Under the pieces are notes generated by a model, which made no database searches, had not been told where the DNA came from, and was given only the letters and a program-made list of their open reading frames with translations. Source: Hydractinia symbiolongicarpus (Eukaryota > Cnidaria > Hydrozoa > Anthoathecata > Hydractiniidae). Taken from it: DNA of 64,000 nt. Made by a program: the position numbers and the translations under genes. Positions 12,118 through 24,900 of the stretch are shown here, in pieces. The first letter of the stretch is position 1; each line of letters starts with the position of its first letter. Where the stretch lies: positions 21,829,001 through 21,893,000 of the forward strand of contig NC_079882.1 of assembly GCF_029227915.1 (NCBI RefSeq), written 5' to 3'.

Positions 12118-12855
12118 GTAGTAGTAGTAGTATTTATTTCGTGTGTGATAACTATATATTTACATTAAATAATAAATAATGTTGAAAAATTTTATAAGAT
12201 CTGAAAGAGTAAAAATATTAACATTAAGAAAAATAGCATTTGATGATGAGTTAAAATTAGAAAAATAATGATTCAGAAAGCAGCTTTTTGTAAGTGAAAA
12301 ATTCTACATGACTTTGAAGTGAGACCCCACACTTGTGGACTATAGGAAATATGACAGAAAATAATGCATGGTAAAAGTAGGATATCCTTAGGCACATAAT
12401 ATCTTAGTTTGCAAAGAGCTCCATTTGTTTTTCTTAATTTATTGCCAATATAAGATATGTGAAAATCCCAATCTAAATATTTATCTATTAATATGTTTAG
12501 ATATCTTACATCAGATGAAAATTCAAGTTTTTTTTCATTTAATTTCAGCCTTTTATCATAGTTGACTGCTTTATTTCTTTGCCTAAATAGAATGATTTCA
12601 GTCTTTGCCTACATTTAATGCTATTTTGTTTGCAGTTAGCCATTTTTTATATACATTTTAAGTCTATATTTAAATGCTTCTGCATTTTTTTCAGATTATG
12701 GTTAGCATATGCAAGTGTCATCTGCAAAATGAAAAATTTCTGAAAAAATTATTGAGTTATTTATATCATTAATATAGAGTAAATATAAAATAGGACCAAG
12801 AACGGAACCTTGGGGAACTCCATGTTTGATAAAAAGTTTTTTAGATTTGGTGTTA
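12118..12855 (-). mobile_element. LINE reverse transcriptase fragment (CR1/Jockey type)
   Basis: Reading the minus strand from 12843 gives KKLFIKHGVPQGSVLGPILY followed by LLYINDINNS and FHFADDT, the conserved RT blocks ending in the F/YADD catalytic box. Further down come KLNEKKLEFSSDVRYLNI-type thumb sequence and WDFHISYIGNKLRK. The element ends in GAAATAAATACTACTACTAC on the minus strand (12120-12140 region), a typical LINE 3' end with a short repeat. 5' truncated, with stops. Its upstream side abuts the TA-flanked transposon at 12856. Confidence 0.85.
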
Positions 12856-13697
12856 CAGTACTGTGAAAAGTTTTGTTAAGATGCGTTTTTTTTTAACAAT
12901 TGTGGACCTCACGATCATGTTTTGAGGACTACACGAACAAAAATTAAACATTACACCATGGCGTCCACGATAGATAATTTATTGTAAAACAACAAAGACC
13001 ATATTAGTTTATCAATTAAATCAAAACCAACAGAAAAAAATAAATTAACACTTGTTGTTTTAATTCGTTGTCATAATGCTAGCTATATAATAGATTTTAA
13101 TCGTTTGTGAATCAAAATGCCACGTAAAAAACATTTCTATTGCCGCTTTTCTTTTATAAACTTTTAAAAGGTGATCTAAAAAAACATTTCTAACGCAGCT
13201 TTTCGTTTTTAAACTTTTAAAATGCGATCTTAAAAACATTTCTATCGCCGCTTTTCGTTTTTAAACTTTTAAAATGCGATCTTAAAAACATTTCTATCAC
13301 CGCTTTTCGTTTTTAAACTTTTAAAATGTGATCTTAAAAAACATTTCTATCGCTGCAGACAAATTTAACTTTTCTAGACAAATGACATTTCGTAAAAATA
13401 CAATCGTGTCCATGACGAAAAAGTATACACCAAGCAAAGACTACGAATATGCTTTTTTTTAACTTGACAAAACCAACAAATTAACTTTAATGAAAGACTT
13501 TTTTGAAAAGAAAAAAATTAAATTATACTGGCTACAAAAATCGTGGAGCTCGCGAAAATACTCGTGGGACACACGATCCTTCGTGGAGATGGAATGTTTG
13601 AAAGTTTGTTATACATAAAGACTACGATTTTATCGTGGTTCGTGTGCACCACACTCGTTACGCGAACACGATGTTAACAAACCTTTTCACAGTACTG
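12856..13697. mobile_element. Tc1/mariner-like non-autonomous element, 842 bp
   Basis: Starts CAGTACTGTGAAAAGTTTTG and ends with the reverse complement of CAGTACTGTGAAAAGGTTTG, flanked on both sides by TA (12854-12855 and 13698-13699). Inside, cgtgg/ccacg palindromic blocks face each other near both ends, and the centre holds the 52-bp tandem array. No transposase. TA duplication and the short ends fit the Tc1/mariner superfamily. Confidence 0.8.
13118..13440. repeat. Tandem array of a ~52-bp unit plus conserved tail (copy 2)
   Basis: About four and a half units of the type cttttcgtttttaaactttt aaaatgcgatcttaaaaacatttctatcgccg, more uniform than the copy at 6358. The following tail (gacatttcgtaaaaatacaa, ccatgacgaaaaag) is shared with copy 1. 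It lies in the middle of the TA-flanked element 12856-13697. Confidence 0.8.
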
Positions 13698-13739
13698 TAG
13701 TTAAGGTGCACCAATTGCATCATCACGTTTCTCTCCTGG

Positions 13740-15075
13740 TCAAGGCGTGAAAAGACAATGAGTGGTGTCTTGAAATTTTTATCATCCTGGAATTGGGTGG
13801 CATTATTCCAGTTGGATACTATTTCGTACAATAGGACTGACCTATATACAGACACATCAGGATTATTGTGATGATCGGTGGTTTTCGTTATGCATCTATT
13901 AGCAGCACGATTATAGTATCAGTTTTTGTGAGCTATTAGCCATTGTAGTTACCACATTTTGCTGGGGTGAAAGTTTGGGAAACAAGAAAGTTGTCTTCCG
14001 CGTATATAGCAAAGCCATTGCTAACATTAATTCAGAAATTGTTCTTTTTTACTGCCCAGCTGAATATCAAACTGTTATTGTGTCACATAGCTGGAAGTTC
14101 CAACACTTACGCTGATCTCCTTTCTCGATTACAGGTCACAAAGTTCAAAGTCATATGCACAAAGGCAGAAGTAGCTCCCACACTTATCCCGACTCAATAT
14201 CAGAGTTCTTGGACACAATGGAATCGCTACTTGATTTTAGGACTTTCATCTGATATAAGGTCTACATACCTATATCTGGAATTTGCAGCTTTCAACAGCT
14301 ATGTTACTAGATTTCTACACCGGTGTTTCCACTAAAAGAGGCAACTGACCCTGCAACTTTTTCTTTCCTTCCTTTCCAATACCAAAGTAATGTTTGCGGT
14401 TAAAATGAAAAACTAGTTTCCGTACACAAATTGTTTTATGTGTTGCGAGGTATTCCACGTTGTCACCCTCAAGTAGTCAGTTGTAGGTTGCCCATCACTC
14501 CTGCTGAATGGAATATTGACATTTATAGACCAGTCCCAGTTGTGAAAAAGTGTTATTCTTACCACCTTTTTGTTTTTTTACATGTTTCGGAATCTGTTTG
14601 TTCGTCTAATTCCTTATTTGATCCAGCAATTCATCTGGCACCTTCTGATGTTATTTTTCCTTCTTGTGGGAAAGATGCATTTTTACTTATTAAAGCATGC
14701 AAAACAGATCCTTTTCGGCAAGGAATCAAAATTCGACTAGCCAACAAGGGAGGGAATTTATGTCCCCTTAACGTGGTAGACAATACCTTCTGTTTCAGGA
14801 TGCCAAACATGGTCTTTTGGTTGTACTTTTCAGTGGTGATTTTGTCACACAGAAACACGTTTCATCCTTTTTAAGTATTAGCCTTAATAACAATTTGGAC
14901 CCTTAATACACATAGTTTTCGGAACAGTGGTGCCACTGCAGCAGCCTGCAGCGGTATATCAGAATCCATCATTAAAATACTTGGTCGGTGTCCTAGTGAC
15001 TGTTATAGACAATACGTGCATGTCCAACAATGCTTTGCTAGAATGGAGCAGTAGTATGGCAAGCCTTAGTGGGAC
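13740..15075 (+). pseudogene. RNase H and tyrosine recombinase of a DIRS/Ngaro-like retrotransposon
   Basis: From about 13750 the plus strand reads as an RNase H start (VLKFLSSWNW, then DLYTDTSGLL with the catalytic-type Asp), continuing through VVTTFCWGEKFGKQES to VSHIAGSSNTYADLLSRLQV (14080-14140). A tyrosine recombinase follows: SSDIRSTYL, LRGIPRCHPQVVSC, FLHVSESVC, then KACKTDPFRQGIKIRLANKG and LCPLNVV (one frame, 14431-14860). The catalytic C-terminus is HSFRNSGATAAAAC, IIKILGR, SDCYRQYVHVQQC (14908-15040), giving the HxxR and final Tyr expected of the family. The RT-RH-YR gene order fits DIRS/Ngaro. Several stops and frameshifts; no terminal repeats were identified. Confidence 0.8.
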
Positions 15076-15285
15076 GCACAATTCCTGTGCATTGTGTATA
15101 TTTTGTATTTGTGTATTTGTGTCCATGATACTGTTGCAGTTTTGTACAGACGTTATGGGTGCCATTGTTACAACATTGTACCGTGTAGGAAAGTTATACA
15201 TATTTTTAGTACAGGGTTCTATTTGTGCCCTGGTTGATAATTGTAAAAATTGTTATCTTCACTACCATATAAGAATTTTCTTTTG

Positions 15286-15506
15286 TGTAGAGACTTGATG
15301 GTTCCTGGGACAAAGCCCAGAGGCAGACCGAGAAAGACTTGGCAGGAGGTTATAAGGACAGGCTTGATACAGAGGAAGTTGAGTTTAGATCTGACACAGT
15401 CTAGATCAGATTGAAAGAGGGTCATTATTATACCCCGTCCAACCCATGCTAGCATGGAAAACGGACGTTAAGCCGAGAATGATAATGATGATGATGATGA
15501 TGATAA
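15286..15506 (+). mobile_element. 5'-truncated LINE 3' end
   Basis: Nearly identical to 20118-20334: KPRGRPRKTWQEV-type coding sequence, then ccaacccatgctagcatgga, aaacggacgttaagccgaga and a (GAT)n tail. Begins abruptly at tgtagagacttgat, a normal 5' truncation. One frame-breaking change (gattgaaag for gattggaag) is present. Confidence 0.9.
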
Positions 15507-17039
15507 GTGATTTACTTTAAATAATTGTAAATGCAAGCAATGTGATATGGTAGGACTTCAGAATTTGGGTTAATTTGGTGATGCCAGGCAGATTTTGTCA
15601 GCCTTTGTATTGTGGTGAGTGCGCACTAATGAAAGAATGGCAATTTTACACGAGTGCTTTTAAAAAGGGAAACAAGAGAAACAAACAACGACAAGTTGTA
15701 AAGAAGAGAGAAAGGAACCAACTAGATGTGGTAAAAAAGAGAGAGAAAGGAAACAACGATAATTTGTTTCAGAAGATATACACTTCATGAGACTAGGATA
15801 GGTGTTGAATGGAGGAGAGTGTTAATTATTTAAGTACACACACAGGAAAGTTTTGTGTATTTTGCTTGCCCAGCATCCTCACCCTTTCCGCCAAATATCC
15901 CTTTATATTAACATCGCAACATTGGTAATTAAAATCCATTTTTCTGTCTATTACTGTGTTTTTCCTGGAAACGTTAGCAATTAGAAGGCAATTTGCTGAC
16001 ATCAGACACCGAAATTTAAGTTCATATTACTGTTTTTAGCAACATGAAATTGTGGATTGCCAAGACGAATCAACTTCCAGCTATGTGACACAATAACAGT
16101 TTGATATTCAGCTGGGCAGTAAAAAATTCACGTCAACATTTTTTTGCTGACAGGAAATGGCTAATTGTCGATGCGAAACAGTATATTCCAACAGGAAAAA
16201 AATTTGAATTACAAAGGCTGTTGCTTGTTTGTTTGGTGGATTTGTTCTAGCGTGATTAAAAGCAAAGTCTTGTTTGCAACGAGAAATTCTGTGCTTGTTT
16301 TGTTTTTAGAACTTTGGACAATGCAGTTGTTTCTAAAAGCCATACATTTAAAGTTATTCTTTGTATTTTTGCTTCACACATGCAGATAATTAGTAATTTT
16401 TATTTGCAAAAAAAAAGTTATTAATAATTTGCCTCTTCAAAAACGAAGTGTTTGGATAAATTTGTTCTTGATTTATGAAAAAATATAGTTGTAAAGATGA
16501 AAAGATAAAAACACTTGCATGCTCAAAAACGTGTTTTCAAAGTCTTTTGTAGCATTAGCACCCATAACAAAGGAGGGTGTTTTAACAAGCATATTCTGCC
16601 TTGTTTTTTGCATGTATTTTTCCCATATGCAGATCTGTTTAACAACAGTCTTGCAATATTACATATTACAAGGACAAAAACATGTAATATGTAGCCATAA
16701 CAGAGGCCATCCTCTCGAATGACTATTACATTAGTTATGATAAGTGTATTCTGCCTTTATTTTAACATTATTCTAGCGATAGTCTTGCAGTATTATATTT
16801 TAGCTCTAGCATGTTTTCACCATCATATATTTTAGCAAAAGATAATCTTACTATGCAGCTACAATTTAGGCAGTTTACGACCTTGTTTTGATGGTTTTAT
16901 AACAAAATACGGTGTTTTTTAAGCTTTATAAGTTCTCTTTTTTATGTAGCAAGACAAACTTCGATATTATTATTTTTGATTAAAATTGTGGGATAAGGGT
17001 GAAGGGTCTATTTAAGAGATAAGAGAGGAGTTGAACGTC
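15507..17039. other. Gene-free stretch with one inverted YR-element fragment
   Basis: Positions 16069-16130 are the reverse complement of 14036-14097 (RNase H block VLFYCPAEYQTVIVSH), so a minus-strand fragment of the same YR family sits here. The rest is AT-rich with no recognised gene. Confidence 0.6.
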
Positions 17040-20000
17040 CTCCACCATACCTTAGTTTAAAGGGGTGATTGTGGAAGTCCCATGAAATGCCACATAGTGA
17101 TGGTGTCACTTTAAAAAAACACCCAGTCCGGTCTGTGAACGGTTGGCGATAGGAAGGGCATCCAGCTGTACAATGCCAAAACTCTTTATTAATGGCCGTA
17201 AGAATAGTTGATCAGACAAACTGCGTAAACGGGGCTGGAACTCTATGGAGTGAAGGTGTAGCGCACGGTAGGACAGATGTGAGTCAGGTGTGAGCATCGT
17301 CAAGCCGTTACCCAGCTATCACATCACAAGGTAGATAACACTAGGTTGAGGATGGCTAGTGTAAATGTTGGTACTCTGAGAGGTGAGCAGGTGAAGTAGT
17401 TGAAATGTTAGAACGTAGATCTGTTGATATGTGTTGTGTTCAGGAAGTCAAGTGGAGATGAGCTTCAGTGAGATTTGTGGAAGGTAGGAGGGCAAGGTAT
17501 AAGCTTTTTTGGATTGGTAATAGTAATGGATATGGAGGAGTTGGCATATTCGTTGCAGAGAATGGGTAGAAAAAGTAATAGATGTTATGCGTGTTAATAG
17601 TCGTATTATAGTGATAAAGTTTTTGATAGGTAATAGGATTGTCACTTTTCTGTCAGTTTATGCTCCACAGTGTGGACTCAGTGAGGAAGATAAAGATAAG
17701 TTTTATGATGAGTTAATAGCAGTCACATAAAAGTTTGGAGACACTGAACTTGTCATGGTGGGCGGCGACTTTAATGGTCATGTTGGGAAGTCATCTGAAG
17801 GTTATAGAGGTGTCCATGGAGGCTATGGATTTGGGAGCAGAAATAAGGAAGGGGAGAGATTGCTTGAGTTTGGAATGACATGGTGGTTTGCAACACATCA
17901 TTCAGTAAGAGACAGAGTAGGCTGATAACATATGAGTCAGGTGGTTGTAAGACACAGATAGATTACTTCCTGGTTAGAAAGTCAGACAAGAAAGTGGTGA
18001 AGGACGTGAAAGTTATCTCGGGGGAAGAGTGTGTTTCCCAGCATAGGTTGCTGGTTTGTGATATTATCTGGAAGAGTGTTAAAGAAGCCAAGGGAAAGTA
18101 CAGGCCCCGTCGTAAAGTCTGGAAGCTGAAAGAAGAGATTGTAGCAAGATAATTTAGTGCAAAAGTTCAGCAGTTAGCCCACAATGGTCAATGTGATAGT
18201 GACAATGTTGAAAGTACTTGGACTACTTTGAAGAATTGTCTTCAAGAAGCTTCTGATGATACCTGTGGGTGGACGAAAGGACCAGCTAGACATAGACAGA
18301 CCTGGTGGTGGAATAATGAGGTTGACCAGTGTATAAAGGAAAAGAGGAAACTTTGGAAAGAGTGGAAGTCAGGTGGTGGTAAAAATATTTACTTAGAAGC
18401 TAAGCGTTGTGCTCGTACAGCAGTGTATAAGGCAAAATCAGAAGCAGAGAGAAACAGATACAAGACTAATCAAGATGTTGTAGGTGAGAAGTGTATACGT
18501 AATAATGAAGGTGTTTTGGCTAGCACAGAGGAGGAGAAAAGGGTAGCTTGGAAGAATTATTATCAGAGGTTGCTTAACACTGAGTTTGATTGGGATGAGG
18601 ATAATTTGTCTGATGATGATGTTGTAGAAGGGCCACCTATGCAGATCAAGACAGAATGGGTAGTGGAGGCTATTAGGAAATTAAAGATTGGCAAGGCTGC
18701 AGGAGTATCAGGTATTGTTGCAGAGATGGTAAAAGCATCTGGATATATTGGAGTTGAGCTTATTACAAGTCTTGCTAACCAGATTATAAAGGATGGTGCT
18801 ATTCCGAGTGAGTGGCAGTCGAGTGTAATAGTGAATTGTTTCAAGGGCAAGGGTGATGCATTAGAAAGGGGTAACTATAGAGGTTTGAAGTTGGTTGATC
18901 AAGTAATGAAAGTTATTGAAAAAATGATTGATAAGTTACTTAGAGAAAGAATTGATATAGATAGCATGCAATTTGGTTTTGTTCCAGGACGTGGCACTAC
19001 AGATGCAATATTTTTACTCAGACAGCTTCAGGAAAAGTATTTAGGAAAGAGAAAGAATCTCTATTTTGCCTTTGTAGATTTAGAGAAAGCTTTTGATAGA
19101 GTGCCACGTAAAGTTATTTGGTGGGCTATGAGAAAATTAGGTGTGGATGAGTGGCTAGTTACAATGGTACAGTCTATGTACAGCAATGCTAGAAGTCGTG
19201 TCAGGATTAACGATTCACTTAGTGATGAATTTAGTGTAAATGTTGGTGTACATCAGGGTTTTGTACTTAGTCCTTTGTTGTTTGTTCTAGTCTTAGAAGC
19301 GCTGTTGATGGAGTTCAGAACAGGTTGTCAATGGGAGTTATTGTATGCAGATGATTTGTTTCTCATAGCAGAGTCGATGGAAGAATTAGTTGAAAAGTTT
19401 TAGAAGTGGAAGAAAGGGCAAGAAGAGAAAGGGCTAAAGGTAAACACGGCAAAGTCTAAAGTCATGATTAGTAGCATTGCAGGCAAGTGTGACCTTGTAG
19501 TTGGAAAGTGGTCTTCTGGAGTTTGCAGGAAACGGGTTGGTAATAACTCAATTTTTTGTCAGACTAGCAAGCATTGGGTACATAAGAAGTGCAGTAGTAT
19601 TAGTGGAAGGTTAAGAGCTGACATTCAGTTTGTATGCAAGCGTTGCAAAGGTGAGATTATAGGGAATGAAGTATTTCCAGCTTTAATGATGTACAACAGT
19701 GGCTCGTTAGAGATAGTTGAGAACTTCTGTTACTTAGGTGATATGTTGGGCAGTGAAGGGGGTGTTGGAAGAAGTGTTACTTGCTTGGAAAAAGTTCAGA
19801 GAGTTACTTCCTTTTTTGACTAGCAGAGTCCTGTCAATTTAGGTAAAAGGTAGGTTGTATGAGGCCTGTGTAAGAAGTGTTATGTTGTACGGTAGTGAGA
19901 CATGGGCAGTGAAGCAGGAAGATCTTGACCGTTTAGAAAGGAATGATATGAGAATGGTTAGGTGGATGTGTAACGCCAGTCTGAGAGACAGAAAGAGTTC

Positions 20001-20334
20001 AGATGAGCTAAGAAGCAGGCTAAGTCTCCGTAGAATTAAAGATGTTATCCAGATAAAAAGATTGAATTGGCTGGGGCACTTGGAAAGAATGGAGGAGGAT
20101 AATTGGGTAAGAAAGTGTAGAGACTTGATAGTTCCTGGGTCAAAGCCCAGAGGCAGACCGAGAAAGACTTGGCAGGAGGTTATAAGGACGGACTTAATAC
20201 AGAGGAAGTTGAGTTTAGATCTAACACAGTCTAGATCAGATTGGAAGAGGGTCATTAATATACCACGTCCAACCCATGCTTGCATGGAAAACGGACGTTA
20301 AGCCGAGAATGATGATGATGATGATGATGATGAT
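17040..20334 (+). mobile_element. RTE-type LINE: AP endonuclease and reverse transcriptase, near full length, inactivated
   Basis: The 5' leader contains gttggcgataggaagggcat. An APE-type endonuclease starts at 17352 (ASVNVGTLRG), with ITFLSVYAPQCG-like sequence, the metal-binding box VMVGGDFNGHVGKSSEGYRG and the terminal SQHRLLVCD (18030-18060). The RT covers 18228-19402: IGKAAGVSGIVAEMVK, CFKGKGDALERGNYRG, MQFGFVPGRGTTDAIF, FAFVDLEKAFDRVPRK, GVHQGFVLSPLLF and LLYADDLFLI. After the palm comes a Cys/His cluster (CRKRVGNNSIFCQTSKHWVH, then KKCSS and CKRCKG), then YGSETWAVKQEDLDRLERND, LGHLERMEEDNWVRKC and GSKPRGRPRKTWQEV. The element ends in (GAT)n. Stops near 17728, at 18150 and at 19401, and a 14-base deletion at 19784, kill it. 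Confidence 0.93.
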
Positions 20335-21911
20335 AATCACCACAGTTCCTATAAAACCTTAAAATCACTGCAGTTTGCTTTATGATTAGAAAAGGAGCCT
20401 AAGAGGCTTAGCAGCCCCTGCACTTCTTTCTAAAATGACAAGAACACATCCTTTCGGTGCTTAAATATCGCTGAATATCATTTAAAAATGCCAAAAATTG
20501 CTGTACTTCTTTCTAAAAGAAAAAGAAAATGCCACTACAAAAAATTTGCCATATTTTGTTATAAAAAAGCAATCGAAATTACTTTTTTATTATGATTAAA
20601 AAGGACATCAAATAAAGAATGTCTATTTATTTAAAATATACAGATAAAGCTTTCTAGTCATTCCTGCTTTTAAACAATATCATCCATGTATGACAACAAA
20701 AGATTCAATTATATCATCATTACGTGACGTCGTAAAACTTATGTAGTTTCACCTCTTGCATATTGTGCAATAATAAAGAAACGTTTAAAACACTGAACGT
20801 AAAGTTTATGTACAGTATATATATTTTTAAATATTAACGAAAGGACTTGTGAGTCGCAATACGCAATTCGTTAATTTTAATGCTGGACTTGTAAGTAAAA
20901 AAATGTTTTTTTTCTGGTCTGTATAGTTAAGTTGACTTATACGGCAATGTGCTAAACATTTAACTATTAAAAGCTCAAATAAAGAAAAAATTGTCAAATA
21001 TTTTGGGCTTCACTTTTATGCTTTTGTTTCAAAAATGAGGGGTAGCAAAAATATAAAAACTTGCATTTTAATAACAAACTTAAACATTCTTTACACCAAA
21101 CAAATATCTCTGCACACTTAACTTTTACTGGGTTGAATATTTTTTTTTGTTAGAATTACAATCATGTACATTTTAAGCATTGCAAAGTAGATTTGCAACA
21201 TCCCTTATAAACTTTAAAAACATATTCCAGTGTTTTCAAACGGTGTGTCATGTAGGCTTTGAAATGCACTTTAAACATCCAACATACAAAGTCAATTTGA
21301 CTCTCATAGCTTATTTTTCAAGGTTTTTTGGAACTCTGGCTTGTAACATAATTAACAAGAGTCTAAAAAAAACACCCAAAACTGAGTCAAGTTTTGAGCC
21401 CAGCAATGACCCATTCATGTAAAAAATTGTTTTTATTAATGTTTTTCTATCATATACCCTTAAAGCGCCAATCAATGTTTAGAATCATGTGCCTTTTTTG
21501 GATTTGTTCTTAAAAGTAGGGAGGGAGAATGATATTACCTAGTGGGAGGGAGAATGATATTACCTAGTCACAAGTTGGCAAGTACAGTTTTCTACCCTGA
21601 TAGTTTAAATGATTTTACTAGAAAGTGCTAGCCATGTATAAGACTGAGACAATGTTATTATGTCTTTTGTCTTTTATCACAAATTAGCTATTTCTTGATG
21701 TTAGAACATCAGTTTCACATCAACAACTTAATCATTTTTAGGCAAATAACATGGAAACAAATGAAAGTAATTGACATTAGCTGTAATTACTGACAAACAA
21801 AACTGAATCTTCATGTCCTAATGATTTCTTCAGACAATGAGAAATTTAATATTGACCTCTTATTAAGTTCACTCCATCACTGCTCTCCTTTTTAGTTATA
21901 GATTTAAAAAA
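20335..21911. other. Intergenic, upstream of PIBF1
   Basis: AT-rich, no gene seen. A perfect 25-bp tandem duplication (gggagggagaatgatattac followed by ctagt) occupies 21519-21543 and 21544-21568. A pyrimidine-rich acceptor (ctcctttttag) just before 21900 suggests that the first PIBF1 coding exon is preceded by an untranslated exon somewhere in this interval. Confidence 0.5.
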
Positions 21912-24900
21912 ATGACAAGTAATGAAAAGTCAAGCTCTGTGGATTCTTCAGTCAAACAAAGTTATGTAAATGATGACACCACAAAAAGTGGTAGTCAGTT
22001 TTCACTTGCTACCAACAACACTACGAATGGTAGTACATTGTCCACCAATACAGAATTGGAGACCACAAATTTTTCAAATGCATCTTTGACAGATGTCACA
22101 TCGACATTATTATCATCTTCATCTAATCTAACAGAAACAGATGTGGAAAAATCACGAAACATAACAAGAGACTTGTTGTTGAAAAAACAGTTGCTTCATG
22201 ACGTGCAAAAGCTAAAGATTGAAATAAGCCAAAAGGATTTGTTAATAGATACATTAAAAGCTGATAATATGAATCGCATCGATGATTTAGAGGACAAATT
22301 GACAGATGTCAACCATGAAAAGCAGATGATGTCAGCAAAGTATGAAGCAAAGTTGCGTATGATTCAAGAAGAAGGAACTAAAAAAATCAATAAATTAAGA
22401 TCTGATCTACAGGAAAGTTTAAAATCACAAGCATTGTATAAAGAGAAATATGAAGCATTGTCTTCCTCAACATTAAGTTCAAAAAAATTGCTTGTTGATG
22501 TTGAATTAAGTGAAGAAGAATATCTTGACATGAAAGGGAAATCTGATGAGGATTTATCAATGCAAGAGATGTTCAAGGTATTCGTTCATTTGACGACCAC
22601 AAGTTTTTGTGTGTATTTTTTAATCTTTGGCTTTAATAATACAATATCTTAGTAATAAAATGTAAGTAATATAACAAATTTCTTTTACAGCTCAAGGTAT
22701 ATGAACGTGTGCGTCCATTAAAAGTTCAAAACGAAACCTTGCAGCAAAGGTTGGATTTAATTACAAGTGATTTGCATGATCGAGAAAGTGAGATAGAGCA
22801 ATTACGAATGGTAAGATGATTCTTAAAAAAAATTGTATAAAGTATAATTTACAGATATTTCCATTGAATTCAAACCCTTTACTTTGATTTTGTAGGAAAA
22901 CGAAGAAGAGCGAAAAGTTCGAGCAGAACTTGACATACGCTGTCAACGCTTTCAGGTCCAAATAGAAGATTTACGTTCACAGCTCTCCCACAAAACATAC
23001 AGAAATAAAAATTATGATAATGTTTCAAGGTAAAATTACATCTGCTGCATATCATTGTTTTTGTTATTTTTTGGATACTTGGTGTACTTGTTACAGTATG
23101 ATGTATAGCAAATGTATAATTCTTTTCAGTGAGCGTGACGCTTTAGAAAGACAAATTGTTGATTTTGAAAAAACATGCACTGTTTATAAAGTTGAATTAG
23201 AAAACAAAGCAAATCAAATGGAAGCACTGAGATCCCAGGTAACGTACATTCCATTGGTTTTAAAAGCTTACCAAGTTCAATGTTTTACTGATGGATTTTA
23301 TTCTTTGCTTATCTTGTTTTGCCTCTTCAGTTTAAATGTTTTTTCTTTTTTAAAATAAAATACTGTCTGGTTTGATACGGCCATTCTTAACTAGTGATTG
23401 ATATTATTTCAATGGAAATAAAAAAAATGAATAAAAAAATTTAAAAATTTGACTTTAATAGATGGTTGAACAAAACCAAACGCTTGCACTTCTGCGCCAA
23501 GACAAGGACTATTTAAGCAAACAAGTGAATGAATTACATCCAAGATATAAAGTATTGGAGGAGAGATATGAACATACAACAAAACAGTTGGATGAAGTAA
23601 AACATTCCAGAGAAGAACTGTATGAAAAGTATCTAAATTCAAGGTGAGGGGTTCTTTTATTTTAAAAAGTTTACATAAATATAAGGTATTAGAAGAGTGC
23701 ATAGTACGTGACATAAGTTAACCATATTCGTGCACATATTATAAGATTTTATATGGAATATGTGAATTTATGTTTATGTCAAATTGTTTTAGGGAATATA
23801 TTTTTATTTAGGGAAACCTACAAAAGAGAGTATGAAGAACGCATGAAAAAGGAGTTGGAAGAATTGTCTGCAAGAACTAACAATGAATTAAATAAAATAA
23901 AGGAAAGCACCACAGAAATGTATGAAAGAGAAAATAGGTAATTTTAACTGCTAGGGTTGGTTGGGTTGTTTATTGTCATTTTAACTTGTTATCTACCTCA
24001 GCTTGTTTGTTTACATTTAGAACTTTACGCGACACAAAGAATTCAGCGCTGCAGGAACAAAACAGATTAATGAAGTCAGAAAAACATCTCCAACAAAAGT
24101 TTAACGAGTTAATTGGAGAGTAAGTATATACTCAAAGAATTTCAAACGTACATGCAAAGTCTTTGTTGTCGTCGTTGTTGTTTTGTTGTTGTCGTTGATG
24201 TCGTCGTTGTCAAGTTAGAACTGGAATGTACTCTTATTTTGCTTTTAATTCAACTGTTTATTGTGTTTGTAACATCATAATGAAATATAAATTGACAACG
24301 TGAAACACAAGTTTACCGAGGGAAGCAAGCCAATGTTATGTCACGTTGATAATTTTTTGCTAAATTGAATTAGAAAAGGTGCTTTTCTTCGTTTTACTTT
24401 GACTGTAAATGATCCACTTTTTTTCTAATTAGGTTTCGACAGTTGCAATTGAGTTCAGATAGTAAAATTGCAGAGTCTCAAAATGAAGTGAAATTAAAAT
24501 CTTTTGAACTTGATCGTGTCCAACTACTTCATGAAGAAGCGCTTAATAATGTGAAACAAATGGTTCTGCAAAATGACACGCTTTCAAAGAAAATGGAGGT
24601 ATTATGCAGTGCTTATAAATTAGGTCATTATCTTTTCTAGAGACAATTCTATTTCTGTGCAGATTCTAATTGTCGCAAAAAAGGAGGAAGAATGGTTGAT
24701 ATGTGAACAAATATCTACATTCACCACTTTGGTGTTCCGTTTTTAGACAATAAGCAAAGAATACTACGCATTGAAAGGTTCATCAGAAAGACGATTGACT
24801 GAAGTAGAAGGAAGAAATCAAGAACTTGAATCTAAACTAAAAATTTACGAGAAACTTGAACAAGAATTAGATGATGTTGTTATGCAAGCAGCTGAAAGTA

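Noticed and set aside
14959-15455. Minus-strand frames
   Set aside because: Antisense of the plus-strand recombinase tail and of the LINE 3' end.
19839-20285. 148-codon minus-strand frame
   Set aside because: Exact antisense of the LINE C-terminal coding region.
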